The translations under genes and the position numbers were made by a program. A model generated the notes under the pieces. The model worked only from the letters and a program-made list of their open reading frames with translations, was not told the origin of the DNA and searched no databases. DNA of 23,411 nucleotides, from the NCBI GenBank assembly GCA_052387735.1, contig JBQTIW010000064.1:1-23411 (forward strand), given 5' to 3'. This DNA comes from RBC101 sp052387735 (GTDB lineage: Bacteria > Gemmatimonadota > Gemmatimonadetes > Gemmatimonadales > Gemmatimonadaceae). Within the stretch, counting starts at the first letter, position 1. Every line of letters begins with the position of its first letter. Of the stretch, positions 16,155 to 23,411 are shown in pieces.

Positions 16155-17405
16155 CTACTTCGAGAGTCCCGCCAACACCACTGTCGTCAACAACGCCCAC
16201 TGCGGCCCCTTCCACCCTTCGGGCCCGTCCTCGTACGATTCGGCGAGGGAGTGAGCGCCACGGCCTTCGCCGCCGCCGTCGATCGTGATCGCGGCAACGC
16301 CGAGGCTCATCGGGAAGTTGGCGTCGGTGCTGGAGGCACTGGTGCGGGCCTGGAAGCCAAGGGCCTTCCCGGCGGCCAGCGCGGCTCGAGCGATGAACGT
16401 ACTGTCATTCAGCAGTACCGCCGGGCGAACGCCCATGTCCGTCCACTTCACCGTCACGGCGCCCGGTGAACCGGGAGCGCGCGCGTTCTCTTCCTCCATC
16501 GCCTGCTGAACAGCTGCCTTTAGTTTGGCATCGATGGTGGCGAGCTCCTGCGGCGATTCCGAGCGCAGGTCGACTTCCATCGCGCCCAGTGGGGAGATCG
16601 TGTTGACCGACGTCCCACCGCTGACGATGCCGACGTTGAAGGTGGTGCGGGGGGTGGATGGGACCTTGAAGTCCGAAATCTTCGCCATGGCGCGACCCAT
16701 CGCGTGGATCGGGCTCGGCATGCCGAAGGCGCCGTAGCTGTGGCCCCCGGGGCCCTGGAACTCCACGAGATACCGGTGGCTGCCGACGGCGCCCGTGGTG
16801 AGACCGAGCCCGGTGCCATCCACAGAGATGAAGAAATCGATCTTCTCTGGAGGGTGTGTGAACAGGTATCGCACACCCCGCAGATTCCCCGGTCCCTCCT
16901 CCCCGACAGTTCCGACAAACAGGATCTTGCCGGGGAACTGCAGTCTGGTCGTATTGATCGCCCGTGCGACGGCGAGGATGGTGGCGAGTCCGCGGCAATC
17001 ATCACCGATGCCGGGGGCGCGGTAGCGCGCTCCCTCCCGCTTCACCTTCACGTCGGTGCCCTCGGGAAAGACCGTGTCGAGGTGGCCAGAGAGCACGACG
17101 GTGGGGCCCGTGCCGGTACCGCGACGTTCCCCGATGACGTTGCCCTCCTTGTCGATTCTCACATTCGTCAAGCCGAGCGTCTGGAAACGCCTCACCAGTT
17201 CCGCGGCGCGGGCCGCTTCCTTGAACGGAGGCGCGGGGATCTCACAGATGGACACCTGCTGCTCCAGAGTCCAGGCGTTGTCCCGCTTGATGACGTCGAG
17301 CGCGGCGACCACGGTGCTGTTGGCACTGGGCACCGTCACCGGCTGAGCATAGGCCGGTGTAGCAAGGAGGGCGATGACGGTGAAGCGGGAGAGGCGAGGG
17401 CGCAT
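16155..17405 (-). CDS. Secreted M20 family zinc metallopeptidase
   Basis: A 416-residue M20-family peptidase, of the tripeptide aminopeptidase/carboxypeptidase type, likely releasing amino acids from small peptides in the periplasm. Residues 1-21 are a signal peptide (ends AYAQ). The two-zinc site is complete: H108 and catalytic D110 in SGHLDTVFP, bridging D135 in GIGDDCRG, catalytic E169 with E170 in GTVGEEGPGN, D196 in SVDGTG and the late His in GAHSLAES. The dimerisation/lid domain begins near GPGGHSYGAFG with its conserved His. It is the last gene of a minus-strand unit, 27 bases after the asparaginase stop. Secretion distinguishes it from the cytoplasmic PepT. Family certain; whether it acts as amino- or carboxypeptidase is not clear from sequence. 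Confidence 0.9.
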   Translation of the reverse strand: MRPRLSRFTVIALLATPAYAQPVTVPSANSTVVAALDVIKRDNAWTLEQQVSICEIPAPPFKEAARAAELVRRFQTLGLTNVRIDKEGNVIGERRGTGTGPTVVLSGHLDTVFPEGTDVKVKREGARYRAPGIGDDCRGLATILAVARAINTTRLQFPGKILFVGTVGEEGPGNLRGVRYLFTHPPEKIDFFISVDGTGLGLTTGAVGSHRYLVEFQGPGGHSYGAFGMPSPIHAMGRAMAKISDFKVPSTPRTTFNVGIVSGGTSVNTISPLGAMEVDLRSESPQELATIDAKLKAAVQQAMEEENARAPGSPGAVTVKWTDMGVRPAVLLNDSTFIARAALAAGKALGFQARTSASSTDANFPMSLGVAAITIDGGGEGRGAHSLAESYEDGPEGWKGPQWALLTTVVLAGLSK

Positions 17406-17432
17406 TGAACGTCTGGAGCGGGGAGCGGGGGA

Positions 17433-18530
17433 CTAACGAACTTCGAACAGGCGGGCGATATCGGCCGGGCGATATCTGGCGGCCAGGGCGAGACCGAGGA
17501 GGATGCGTGCCTTCTGCGGGTTCAGCTCGGCGCTGCCGATCGTGGCACCGGCGCCCGCGGGGAGCTTCTGCAGCGAATCGTTGGCGAAGCCCGCTCCAAC
17601 CCGGCCAGAGCCCGTGCGATTGGAGGTTGCGATCACCACGCCGGCATCCCGTGCGCGGCGCAAGGCACGCCCTTGTGACGGCGTGCTCCCACCACGACCG
17701 ACACCGGCCATCACGAGCCCCTTGGCCCCGGCTGCCACCGCCGCATCGATGAACACGGAGTCGGCGCCGATGTGTGCGTAGACCACGTCGACGCGCGGCT
17801 GTGCGCTCGAGGCCGTGACATCGAACGTCGCGCGACGGCAGGTTGTCCCGACGTCAGGCGCAACGCGATGGAACACCACGGTATCGGGATCGGCCAATCC
17901 CAGTACTCCCGCGTCTGGCGCTGAGAAAGCGTTCAGCCGCGTCGTATTGGACTTGGTCACGTCGCGTGCACTGAAGATCTCGTCGTTCATCAGCACCATC
18001 GTCCCGCGTCCACGCGCAGCGGGCGACGCTGCGACCCGGATGGCGTTGAACAGGTTCGCCGGTCCATCGGGGCCCACGGCGTTGGCCTGTCGCATGGCCC
18101 CGGTGACCAGCACCGGCGCACAGCCGCCAGTGGTGAGCGACAGGAAGTACGCCGTTTCTTCCATCGTGTCAGTGCCGTGGGTGATCACATAGCCCGCCGG
18201 TGCGTCGGGTCCGCCCTGAAGCGCGATGATCCGCTTCGCGAGATCGCGCCACATCTCCTGCGTAATCGCGCCCGAGGCCACGTTGCTGAACTGCTCGACC
18301 GTGACTCGCGCAATGGTCGGAAGGCCAGGAATCCCCTGGATCAGTTCCGCGCCCGTGCGCCGCGCATCGCCCCCGAGGTTGGAGATGGTGCCGCCGGTGG
18401 CGAGGACGTGCACGCGCGGCAGGGACTGGGCGCGGGCGATCAGCGGCATGAAGGCGAGGAGGGCCGCGAGCGAGACGCTGTACGCCTCCTGGATGGACGG
18501 CGGACGGCGGACGGCTGACGGCAGAGACAT
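17433..18530 (-). CDS. ansB: Secreted (type II-like) L-asparaginase
   Basis: A 365-residue asparaginase/glutaminase that would hydrolyse L-asparagine to aspartate and ammonia in the periplasm. The signal segment is about residues 17-35 (SVSLAALLAFMPLIARAQ). The catalytic threonines are in the two family signatures: T45 in LATGGTIS and T120 with D121 in THGTDTMEET; the substrate-binding GPDGPANL follows, and a lysine is present in DVTKSNTTRL. Length and order match type II enzymes. It starts 27 bases after the aminotransferase stop and ends 27 bases before the peptidase start, so the three genes are very probably one operon. Oddly, four 7-base tandem repeats lie in codons 3-12 between the only usable start and the signal peptide. 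Gene name is by function; isozyme class is inferred from the signal peptide. Confidence 0.9.
   Translation of the reverse strand: MSLPSAVRRPPSIQEAYSVSLAALLAFMPLIARAQSLPRVHVLATGGTISNLGGDARRTGAELIQGIPGLPTIARVTVEQFSNVASGAITQEMWRDLAKRIIALQGGPDAPAGYVITHGTDTMEETAYFLSLTTGGCAPVLVTGAMRQANAVGPDGPANLFNAIRVAASPAARGRGTMVLMNDEIFSARDVTKSNTTRLNAFSAPDAGVLGLADPDTVVFHRVAPDVGTTCRRATFDVTASSAQPRVDVVYAHIGADSVFIDAAVAAGAKGLVMAGVGRGGSTPSQGRALRRARDAGVVIATSNRTGSGRVGAGFANDSLQKLPAGAGATIGSAELNPQKARILLGLALAARYRPADIARLFEVR
18495..18522. repeat. Four tandem 7-bp units in the asparaginase leader codons
   Basis: Three exact GGACGGC units and one TGACGGC lie end to end. They occupy codons 3-12 of the asparaginase gene. The unit is not a multiple of three, so gain or loss of one copy would shift the frame before the signal peptide. 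Confidence 0.85.
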
Positions 18531-18557
18531 ACGGTGCTCAGGAGGTGGGCGTCGTGC

Positions 18558-19424
18558 CTAACGATGAACGGTCGGGACCTTGCCGTACAGCCGCGCGGCC
18601 AGTGCTTCGTAGAGCGCTATGGTGATCCTGCCCGGACGGCCGTCGCCAACCGGCTTGCCGTCAATCTCCACGACCGGCATCACGTCGGTCGTGGTCCCGG
18701 TGAGAAAAAACTCCTGCAGACGCGCGAGGTCGTGGACGTGGAAGGGGCGGTCTGCGATCGGGACCCCGGTCTCATGCGCCAGCTCGATCACGACGTCGCG
18801 CGTGACACCGGCGAGGATGTAGTTCGATGCCGGATACGTCCGTAGTTCACCATCGATCACGCCGAAGCAGTTGGTGTGCGATCCTTCTGTCACCGCGCTG
18901 TCGCGCACGAAGATTGACTCGAACACTGCGTGATCGACCGCCGACTGCTTGGCAAGCACCGCGGGGATCAGGTTCACCGTCTTGATGTCGCAGCGGGACC
19001 AGCGAATGTCCGGATAGGTCACCACCGCTACGCCGCTCGACCGCTTGTCGTGCGGCACGGTAAAGCGCTGGGCCGACAGAAAGACGGTGCAGCGCGTCCC
19101 GGCGGGCGGAAAGTGATGCGTGCGGGGCGCGGCGCCGCGCGTGACCTGCAGGTAGATCGTCCCTTCGCCGTCCGTCAGACCGTTCTCTTCGATGAGGCGA
19201 CGCGATATTTGTTCGATCTCGGCGAGCGTCTCCGTCGGTGTCAGGTGGAGATCGGTGAGGCCACGGCTCAGGCGCGTCAGGTGGCGACCGGATTCGAAGA
19301 GTGCGCCGTTCACGACGCGGGTGACTTCGTACACACCATCGCCGAAGATGAAACCTCGATCGTCGATGGAGAGCGTGGCTTCGGCGCGCGGAAGGTATTG
19401 GCCGTTCAGGTAGATGATGGACAT
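18558..19424 (-). CDS. dat: D-amino-acid aminotransferase (class IV PLP enzyme)
   Basis: A 288-residue fold-type IV PLP enzyme that would exchange the amino group between D-alanine and 2-oxoglutarate, giving D-glutamate for cell-wall synthesis or allowing D-amino-acid use. Features are DRGFIFGDGVYEV near 22-34, RGAAPRTHHFP (R96, R101, H103/H104; the carboxylate-binding motif typical of D-amino-acid rather than branched-chain enzymes), the PLP lysine K148 in CDIKTVNLIP and the cofactor-binding E180 in TEGSHTNCFGV. The ATG at 19424 is chosen over an upstream ATG at 19532, because the family starts with this IIYLNG strand. Its TAG stop is formed inside a CGTTAGGC octamer. It leads the aminotransferase-asparaginase-peptidase unit. 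Branched-chain or aminodeoxychorismate lyase activity is less likely. Confidence 0.9.
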   Translation of the reverse strand: MSIIYLNGQYLPRAEATLSIDDRGFIFGDGVYEVTRVVNGALFESGRHLTRLSRGLTDLHLTPTETLAEIEQISRRLIEENGLTDGEGTIYLQVTRGAAPRTHHFPPAGTRCTVFLSAQRFTVPHDKRSSGVAVVTYPDIRWSRCDIKTVNLIPAVLAKQSAVDHAVFESIFVRDSAVTEGSHTNCFGVIDGELRTYPASNYILAGVTRDVVIELAHETGVPIADRPFHVHDLARLQEFFLTGTTTDVMPVVEIDGKPVGDGRPGRITIALYEALAARLYGKVPTVHR

Positions 19425-19568
19425 GTCGGGACAGGAGGACCGAAGGCGGAATCCTAGCCTCCGGAGCGGACCTGTGCCATTCAGCGAGACCGCATCGAGC
19501 AGAGCCGAGGTTCCCTGCGACATTGCGAGCATGCCTCCCCGCCCTCTCGCCGCCGTGGCGCGGCGTCT

Positions 19569-20048
19569 TCAAGTGCGGCTGACCGCCGCCATCGTCAACC
19601 CGCCTGGCGGGAGGGAAGGCGACCAGGCCTCATACACCATCGGCGCACGCCACTCGCCGGCGCGACGGCCCTCCCAAGCGGCCGGAACGGAAGGGCGTCG
19701 CGCGCCGTGCCTAACGAATCTACGTCGCGGAACGGGCAGAGGCAGCCGCGGTCGATGCGGTGTCCTGAGCGGAGGGGGCTCGGTAGCGCACGCAGGCGCG
19801 CACGGCTGACAGTGCGGGGTTTCTTCAGTCCGGGAGAGAGAGGCGCATAGCGCCCGTGCCAGATGCGCGAGGGGAAGTTCGGCGCCGAGCATGAGATCGG
19901 CGTCGGGCCAGAGGAAGGCGGTATCGCCCTTGGACGGACGGACCTCCACCAAGGCGATGGTGCTCGTTCGCGCCGCGCGTGCGCGGAACTCGCTGAGCAG
20001 CGAGCGAAACGGTTCGGGTGACACCGCGGACGTGTCGACGCGAGCCAC
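19569..20048 (-). CDS. Hypothetical protein, possibly 5'-truncated remnant
   Basis: I do not recognise this 159-residue frame. The first ATG/GTG/TTG start is the GTG at 20048, but coding-like codon use continues upstream (ADRSRALLEVLDYRAVVAR) to an in-frame TAG within the hairpin at 20091-20127, without any usual start codon. The first ~85 residues have a plausible alternation of helices and strands that weakly recalls a response-regulator receiver domain lacking its first strand and phospho-acceptor. The last ~75 residues are Pro/Arg/Cys-rich and look non-structural. It follows the GTPase gene by about 150 bases on the same strand, in the GTPase frame. It may be a decayed fifth gene of that operon. 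Otherwise, the 777 bases between 19425 and 20201 hold nothing I can name. Confidence 0.35.
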   Translation of the reverse strand: MARVDTSAVSPEPFRSLLSEFRARAARTSTIALVEVRPSKGDTAFLWPDADLMLGAELPLAHLARALCASLSRTEETPHCQPCAPACATEPPPLRTPHRPRLPLPVPRRRFVRHGARRPSVPAAWEGRRAGEWRAPMVYEAWSPSLPPGGLTMAAVSRT

Positions 20049-20090
20049 GACGGCGCGGTAGTCGAGAACCTCCAGCAGCGCCCGCGAGCG

Positions 20091-20127
20091 GTCAGCTAAC
20101 TGTTTGCCGCGCTAGGCGTTAGCTGAC
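20091..20127. terminator. Perfect 10-bp inverted repeat after the GTPase gene
   Basis: GTCAGCTAAC (20091-20100) and GTTAGCTGAC (20118-20127) are exact complements with a 17-base loop; beyond an unpaired internal patch a further CCCGCG/CGCGGG pairing is possible. It is about 75 bases beyond the GTPase stop on the minus strand. It could end the GTPase operon or, being only moderately GC-rich and without T-run, act as a protein-binding site. Confidence 0.45.
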
Positions 20128-20201
20128 TCGAGCGCGGGCTCGGACTTTTCCTCGAGCGGCTGGATTCTGGAACCGGGATGCGGATCTCATCCGCGCACGG
20201 C

Positions 20202-20705
20202 TCACCCCGTTCGCATGACGCGAACGAGGTGTGCGAATGCTTCGTCAACACGCTCGCCGCTGCGCGCCGACGTGCGCATGACCGGAACACGCGCTGGCCC
20301 TCGCTCGGCCACAGTAGCGTCGTCCACAGCCCAAGCGGAAGAGAGATCGGCCTTGTTCAGCAGCAGGATCGAGGGAACCTCGCCGATGGTGTCGATGGCG
20401 CTCTGCTGAATCGTGCGGGCCGTATCGACGGTTTCGGGCCGCGTTCCGTCGGCGACGAAAATGAGCCCGGCGGCACCCCGCAGGTAGGACGTACGCACCT
20501 TCTGGAGGTCGTCCTCACCCTGCAGGTCCCACAGGAGGAGGCTGACCTGCGCGCCGTCGATGTCCACGAGCCTGCGATCGATCTTGACGCCGATGGTCGC
20601 CTGGTACTTCTCGGAGAACATGCTCTCCACGAACCGCCTGACGAGACTGGTCTTGCCGACCGCCGTCGCCCCCAACATGCAGATCTTTCGCTGAATGACG
20701 TTCAC
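20202..20705 (-). CDS. Rab-like small GTPase (prokaryotic Ras superfamily)
   Basis: A 167-residue small GTPase. Motifs in order: P-loop GATAVGKTS (12-20), switch I threonine T37 in ATIGVK, G3 as WDLQGED (D60, G63), G4 NKAD (117-120) and G5 TSARSG (145-150). The segments FSEKYQATIG and SYLRGAAGLIFVADGTR are closest to Rab/Ras-like bacterial proteins rather than Era, Obg or Arf. The residue in the place of Ras Gln61 is E64, so intrinsic hydrolysis may be unusual or need an activator. There is no lipid-modification cysteine at the C-terminus. The GTG start overlaps the stop of the OmpA-type gene by 4 bases, implying coupled synthesis. I infer it acts at the inner membrane on that protein or on the coiled-coil protein upstream. 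Confidence 0.88.
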   Translation of the reverse strand: MNVIQRKICMLGATAVGKTSLVRRFVESMFSEKYQATIGVKIDRRLVDIDGAQVSLLLWDLQGEDDLQKVRTSYLRGAAGLIFVADGTRPETVDTARTIQQSAIDTIGEVPSILLLNKADLSSAWAVDDATVAERGPARVPVMRTSARSGERVDEAFAHLVRVMRTG

Positions 20706-22468
20706 GGGCTGGCTGGCAAAGAGGAGCGGATGGCGAGGCGAAGCGACGCGTGCCGGCCGCCGGATGCGGAATCGGGATTGATGGTAACGACCGACGGGGG
20801 GATGCCGCGAGCCAGCAGCATACTGCGTAACATGCGGGCGCGCGACTCGCGCAGCATGGCGTTGGTCGCTTCGGTTCCCACGCTGTCAGTCGACCCGCGG
20901 ACCTCGATGTGCACCTCGCGGCCGGTGGCGCCGGCGCCGGCGAGAATGTGCCGCAGCCTGGTGGCGATCGAGTCCACCTCCTGGTCGTAAGCCCCTGTGG
21001 GGAACGCGTCGCCGCGCTGGAACGCGATCGCGCGCCGTTCGACGTCATCAGCCGCAGCGCGCAGCGCCACGTCCACCGAATCCCGAACCTGGCTGAAGTC
21101 GACGGCGCCCACCCCGGCCACCGCACGCGCCAGCCGGCGCGCGTTCTCGATCCAGGCGCTGGAAGCCACGCCGCTGCCGCCCAGCGTATCGCCGCGCATA
21201 ACGAGGTGCACGGTCCCCGGCGGCTGGAGGGCCGTGCCGGCGCGATGGATCACGAACTCCGGCCGGAGGGCGATGTACGGCTCCCAATGCGCCGTGACGC
21301 GGGCCGAATCGATGCGCTCCGCCGCCAGCAGCTGCACCGGATCGCGGGCCAGGGGATCGCGAAGACCCGTCACGACAAAGCGACCGCCGGCGCGGCCCGT
21401 ACTTCCCACCACGACGCCAGGCTCTCGCCGCAAGACGTCGATGTAGCGCCCGAAGCGGCGGGATTCCAGGTACCGAGGTCCCACGCACCAGCCCAGTCCC
21501 AGGAATACGAGTCCGGCCATCGCCAACACGCGCCATCGCCCCGGGCTCCGTGATGGCTCCGCCAGCTGTGACACGAGGCAGGATTCGAGCACCTCCGGCT
21601 GTACATCGAACGGCGCTCCCTCGCGGCCAAAGCGCTCGAGCTGCCCTGCATGAAAGCGATGCACGCCTTCAACTGCCTGTTGCAGCCGTTCACGCAGCGC
21701 GACCGGAGCATGGCCCCGGATCACCGCCGCCAGGGCGGCCATGGGACCCTGCTCGACCCAGACCGTGAGATCGCCTAACGCGAGCGAGTCCAGCCCCTGC
21801 TGGCGCGACACGGCGAACGAATCGCGCGCGAAGTCGGTGATCGCCGTCAGCATGCCGGCCACCATCTCGGGCGGCGGTGCCTTCACGCCCGGCGCCGAAA
21901 GGTGCGTGACGAGGAGCCCGGTATCGCGATGTACGAGGAACAGCTGCTCGACGCGGAAGAGCAGCGAGTGCCTGAGCACCACTTCGCCGAAGGACTTGCC
22001 CGTCCGCAACGCCTCGACGCGCCAGGCCAGCCCGCGCGGAGAGAGCGCATGTTCGAGCGTGGCATTGATCGATTGCACGAGCTCGGCGAATGAGGCCGAG
22101 ATGGCGCGCCGGATCGCCGGACCGATCACGGGAAAGATCGCGTCGACCAGCGGCTGCGGATCGCGACGGACCGATGCCTTGATCGCCTCGCCCACCACCG
22201 GTCCCAGCGCGTCGCTCAGCGCCGGATCGTGGGCGCGCCGTTTCACCGCCTCGGGCAACACCTTGCTGACGTCGTCGACGTACAGGTGGGGATCGTCGAG
22301 CTTCTCCTCCACACGGGACAAGCGGTCGCGCTCCGGCCCCACGAGGAGCGATCGCAACTCGTGCCAGCGGTCTCGGGCCGTGCGTTCTCGAGCGGCGGGC
22401 TCCGCCACACGCGGCGGAGTGTCACCCGCTGCCGGGGGCACGCGATCCGCACGCAGGGGTTCGGCCAC
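20702..22468 (-). CDS. Membrane protein: longin-like cytoplasmic part, TM helix, BON-like region, OmpA peptidoglycan-binding domain
   Basis: A 588-residue protein. Residues ~35-165 are a conserved helical region (RDPQPLVDAIFPVIGPAIRR, WRVEALRTGKSFGEVVLRHS). Residues ~168-280 look like a roadblock/longin-type domain (VEQLFLVHRDTGLLV, GMLTAITDFARDSF, GDLTVWVEQGP). One transmembrane helix spans ~313-330. Residues ~342-460 hold two BON-like units (EPGVVVG...FVVTGLRDPLA and VHLVMRGDTLGG...AVAGVGAVDFS). The end (~495-585) is an OmpA C-terminal domain with EVRGSTDSVG (D528) and ESRAR (R543/R545), the positions that bind diaminopimelate in OmpA. Topology would be cytoplasm, inner membrane, periplasm, cell wall. 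The family with this N-terminus is known in several phyla but uncharacterised. It starts with GTG 14 bases after the coiled-coil gene. Confidence 0.82.
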   Translation of the reverse strand: MAEPLRADRVPPAAGDTPPRVAEPAARERTARDRWHELRSLLVGPERDRLSRVEEKLDDPHLYVDDVSKVLPEAVKRRAHDPALSDALGPVVGEAIKASVRRDPQPLVDAIFPVIGPAIRRAISASFAELVQSINATLEHALSPRGLAWRVEALRTGKSFGEVVLRHSLLFRVEQLFLVHRDTGLLVTHLSAPGVKAPPPEMVAGMLTAITDFARDSFAVSRQQGLDSLALGDLTVWVEQGPMAALAAVIRGHAPVALRERLQQAVEGVHRFHAGQLERFGREGAPFDVQPEVLESCLVSQLAEPSRSPGRWRVLAMAGLVFLGLGWCVGPRYLESRRFGRYIDVLRREPGVVVGSTGRAGGRFVVTGLRDPLARDPVQLLAAERIDSARVTAHWEPYIALRPEFVIHRAGTALQPPGTVHLVMRGDTLGGSGVASSAWIENARRLARAVAGVGAVDFSQVRDSVDVALRAAADDVERRAIAFQRGDAFPTGAYDQEVDSIATRLRHILAGAGATGREVHIEVRGSTDSVGTEATNAMLRESRARMLRSMLLARGIPPSVVTINPDSASGGRHASLRLAIRSSLPASP

Positions 22469-22482
22469 GAGCGTCAGCGTGC

Positions 22483-23033
22483 CTAACGTGGATCGGCGAG
22501 TCGCTGTGCGAAGTCGGCAAACATCGCGGCCAGCGCCGTGCGGTCGGCTTTGGCCGCGCGCAGATCCGAGGCCTCGCGACGCAGCGCATCCGCCGCCTCG
22601 TCGCCCCGACGGGCCAGCTCATCGCCGAGGGTCCGCTGCGCGTCCTGCAGGAGCGCCCGCAGCTCCCGCTGCTGCTGCGACGTCTGTTCGGCCAGCGCCG
22701 AAATGCGGTCGGACAGCTCGCGATTGAGCATCGCCAGCGTGTCCATTGCTTCGCGCACCCCCTGCAACCGATCGCGCTCTTCCGCCTTGAGACTGCCGGT
22801 GAGCGCGTCGAGCTCGGCGCGAAGGTACTGCTCGGTGGCGAGCATTCGCCGTCCCAGGTCTTCCCGGAGATTGCCCGATTCCCGTTGCAGCCGCTCCTCG
22901 GTCGCCGCGAACCGACGATCGTAGTCCCGCATTTGCGACCCGAACAGGATGTCCCGGATCTTGTCCACGTTGCCCGTGTCGTTCGGGCCACTGTCGGCGC
23001 CGTTAGGCACGCTGGTTGTCCAGCCAGGGTCAG

Positions 23034-23037
<4 letters not shown>
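22483..23037 (-). CDS. Conserved coiled-coil protein of the OmpA/GTPase cluster
   Basis: A 184-residue soluble protein. After ~24 polar residues comes a distinctive block VDKIRDILFGSQMRDYDRRF (24-43), then almost continuous heptad-rich helix (RLQRESGNLREDLGRRM, EQYLRAELDAL, LNRELSDRISALAEQ) to near 160, and a final conserved-looking AKADRTALAAMFADFAQRL. The opening and closing blocks look like short docking segments on a long coiled coil. To my knowledge similar proteins occur beside OmpA-type membrane proteins and small GTPases, with no assigned function. The ATG overlaps the stop of the sigma54-type activator gene (ATGA, 23034-23037). The TAG stop lies in a GCCTAACG octamer. I infer a scaffold or effector that connects the GTPase to the membrane protein. 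Confidence 0.8.

Positions 23038-23411
<374 letters not shown>

Larger units (their letters stand above)
122..23008. repeat. Dispersed octamer GCCTAACG / CGTTAGGC (12 exact copies)
   Basis: Exact copies begin at 122, 1269, 3200, 6826, 7516, 18556, 19709, 21773 and 22481 (GCCTAACG on the plus strand) and at 463, 2856 and 23001 (CGTTAGGC). Seven-base or shorter relatives are at 3596, 4554, 14162 and 14513. None of the exact copies falls between 7524 and 18555. They lie in different codon frames and in both gene orientations, so no single peptide explains them. The span given covers the whole set. Confidence 0.8.

Noticed and set aside
18558..19424. Branched-chain aminotransferase (ilvE)
   Set aside because: RGAAPRTHHFP and the overall motif pattern fit D-amino-acid aminotransferases better.
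19414..19809. 131-codon plus-strand frame in the aminotransferase upstream gap
   Set aside because: Arg/Gly/Pro-rich, overlaps the aminotransferase start, no motif.
19845..19862. TGGCAC...GC on the minus strand as a sigma54 promoter
   Set aside because: The spacing between the GG and GC elements is two bases too long for a -24/-12 promoter.
20178..20990. 270-codon plus-strand frame over the GTPase and OmpA genes
   Set aside because: Antisense shadow; no domain, and both minus-strand genes have clear motifs.
21741..22727. 328-codon plus-strand frame
   Set aside because: Ser/Arg-rich shadow of the membrane protein and coiled-coil genes.

Overview
The window is 23.4 kb of GC-rich, densely coding bacterial DNA. 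It has short intergenic gaps, many ATGA/GTGA stop-start overlaps, many signal-peptide and outer-membrane proteins, and no tRNA, rRNA, CRISPR array, insertion sequence or phage gene that I can recognise. The mix (secreted amidohydrolases, a PQQ dehydrogenase, a DUF1207 protein, an Omp85-like barrel, an OmpA/Rab-type GTPase cluster) suggests a diderm, free-living heterotroph. Gemmatimonadota is my best guess, Acidobacteriota a fallback; no marker gene in the window settles this.

Layout. (1) 1-5497, plus strand: secreted amidohydrolase, overlapping PQQ-dependent dehydrogenase, DUF4126 membrane protein, GlsB/YeaQ-type small membrane protein, and an exported protein made of two copies of one unknown domain. 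(2) 5631-8145, minus strand: a second secreted amidohydrolase followed 4 bp later by a DUF1207 outer-membrane-type protein. A 13-bp perfect hairpin lies at the convergent junction. (3) 8360-10551, plus strand: an Omp85/BamA-like barrel overlapping a probable lipoprotein with kinase-fold catalytic motifs. (4) 10793-11980, minus strand: a lipoprotein with three tandem repeats, each carrying two cysteines. (5) 12177-16087, plus strand: a SWIM-domain SNF2 helicase and a small Cys/His conserved protein. (6) 16155-19424, minus strand: D-amino-acid aminotransferase, secreted L-asparaginase and secreted M20 peptidase, a compact set for amino-acid and peptide use. (7) 19569-23411, minus strand: the end of a sigma54-type activator, a coiled-coil protein, a membrane protein joining a longin-like domain to a BON-like/OmpA region, and a Rab-like small GTPase. 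A weakly coding stretch follows.

The most interesting unit is region 7. Genes joined by 4-base overlaps or a 14-base gap would place a cytoplasmic GTPase, a coiled-coil partner and a membrane protein with a peptidoglycan-binding tail under one regulator. This looks like a GTPase-controlled link between cytoplasm and cell wall; I know the parts as families but not an established function for the set. Second is the Omp85-like/kinase-like lipoprotein pair in region 3. At sequence scale, the octamer GCCTAACG (or its complement) occurs 12 times, about ten times more than base composition predicts, and supplies rare TTA/CTA leucine codons and even stop codons.
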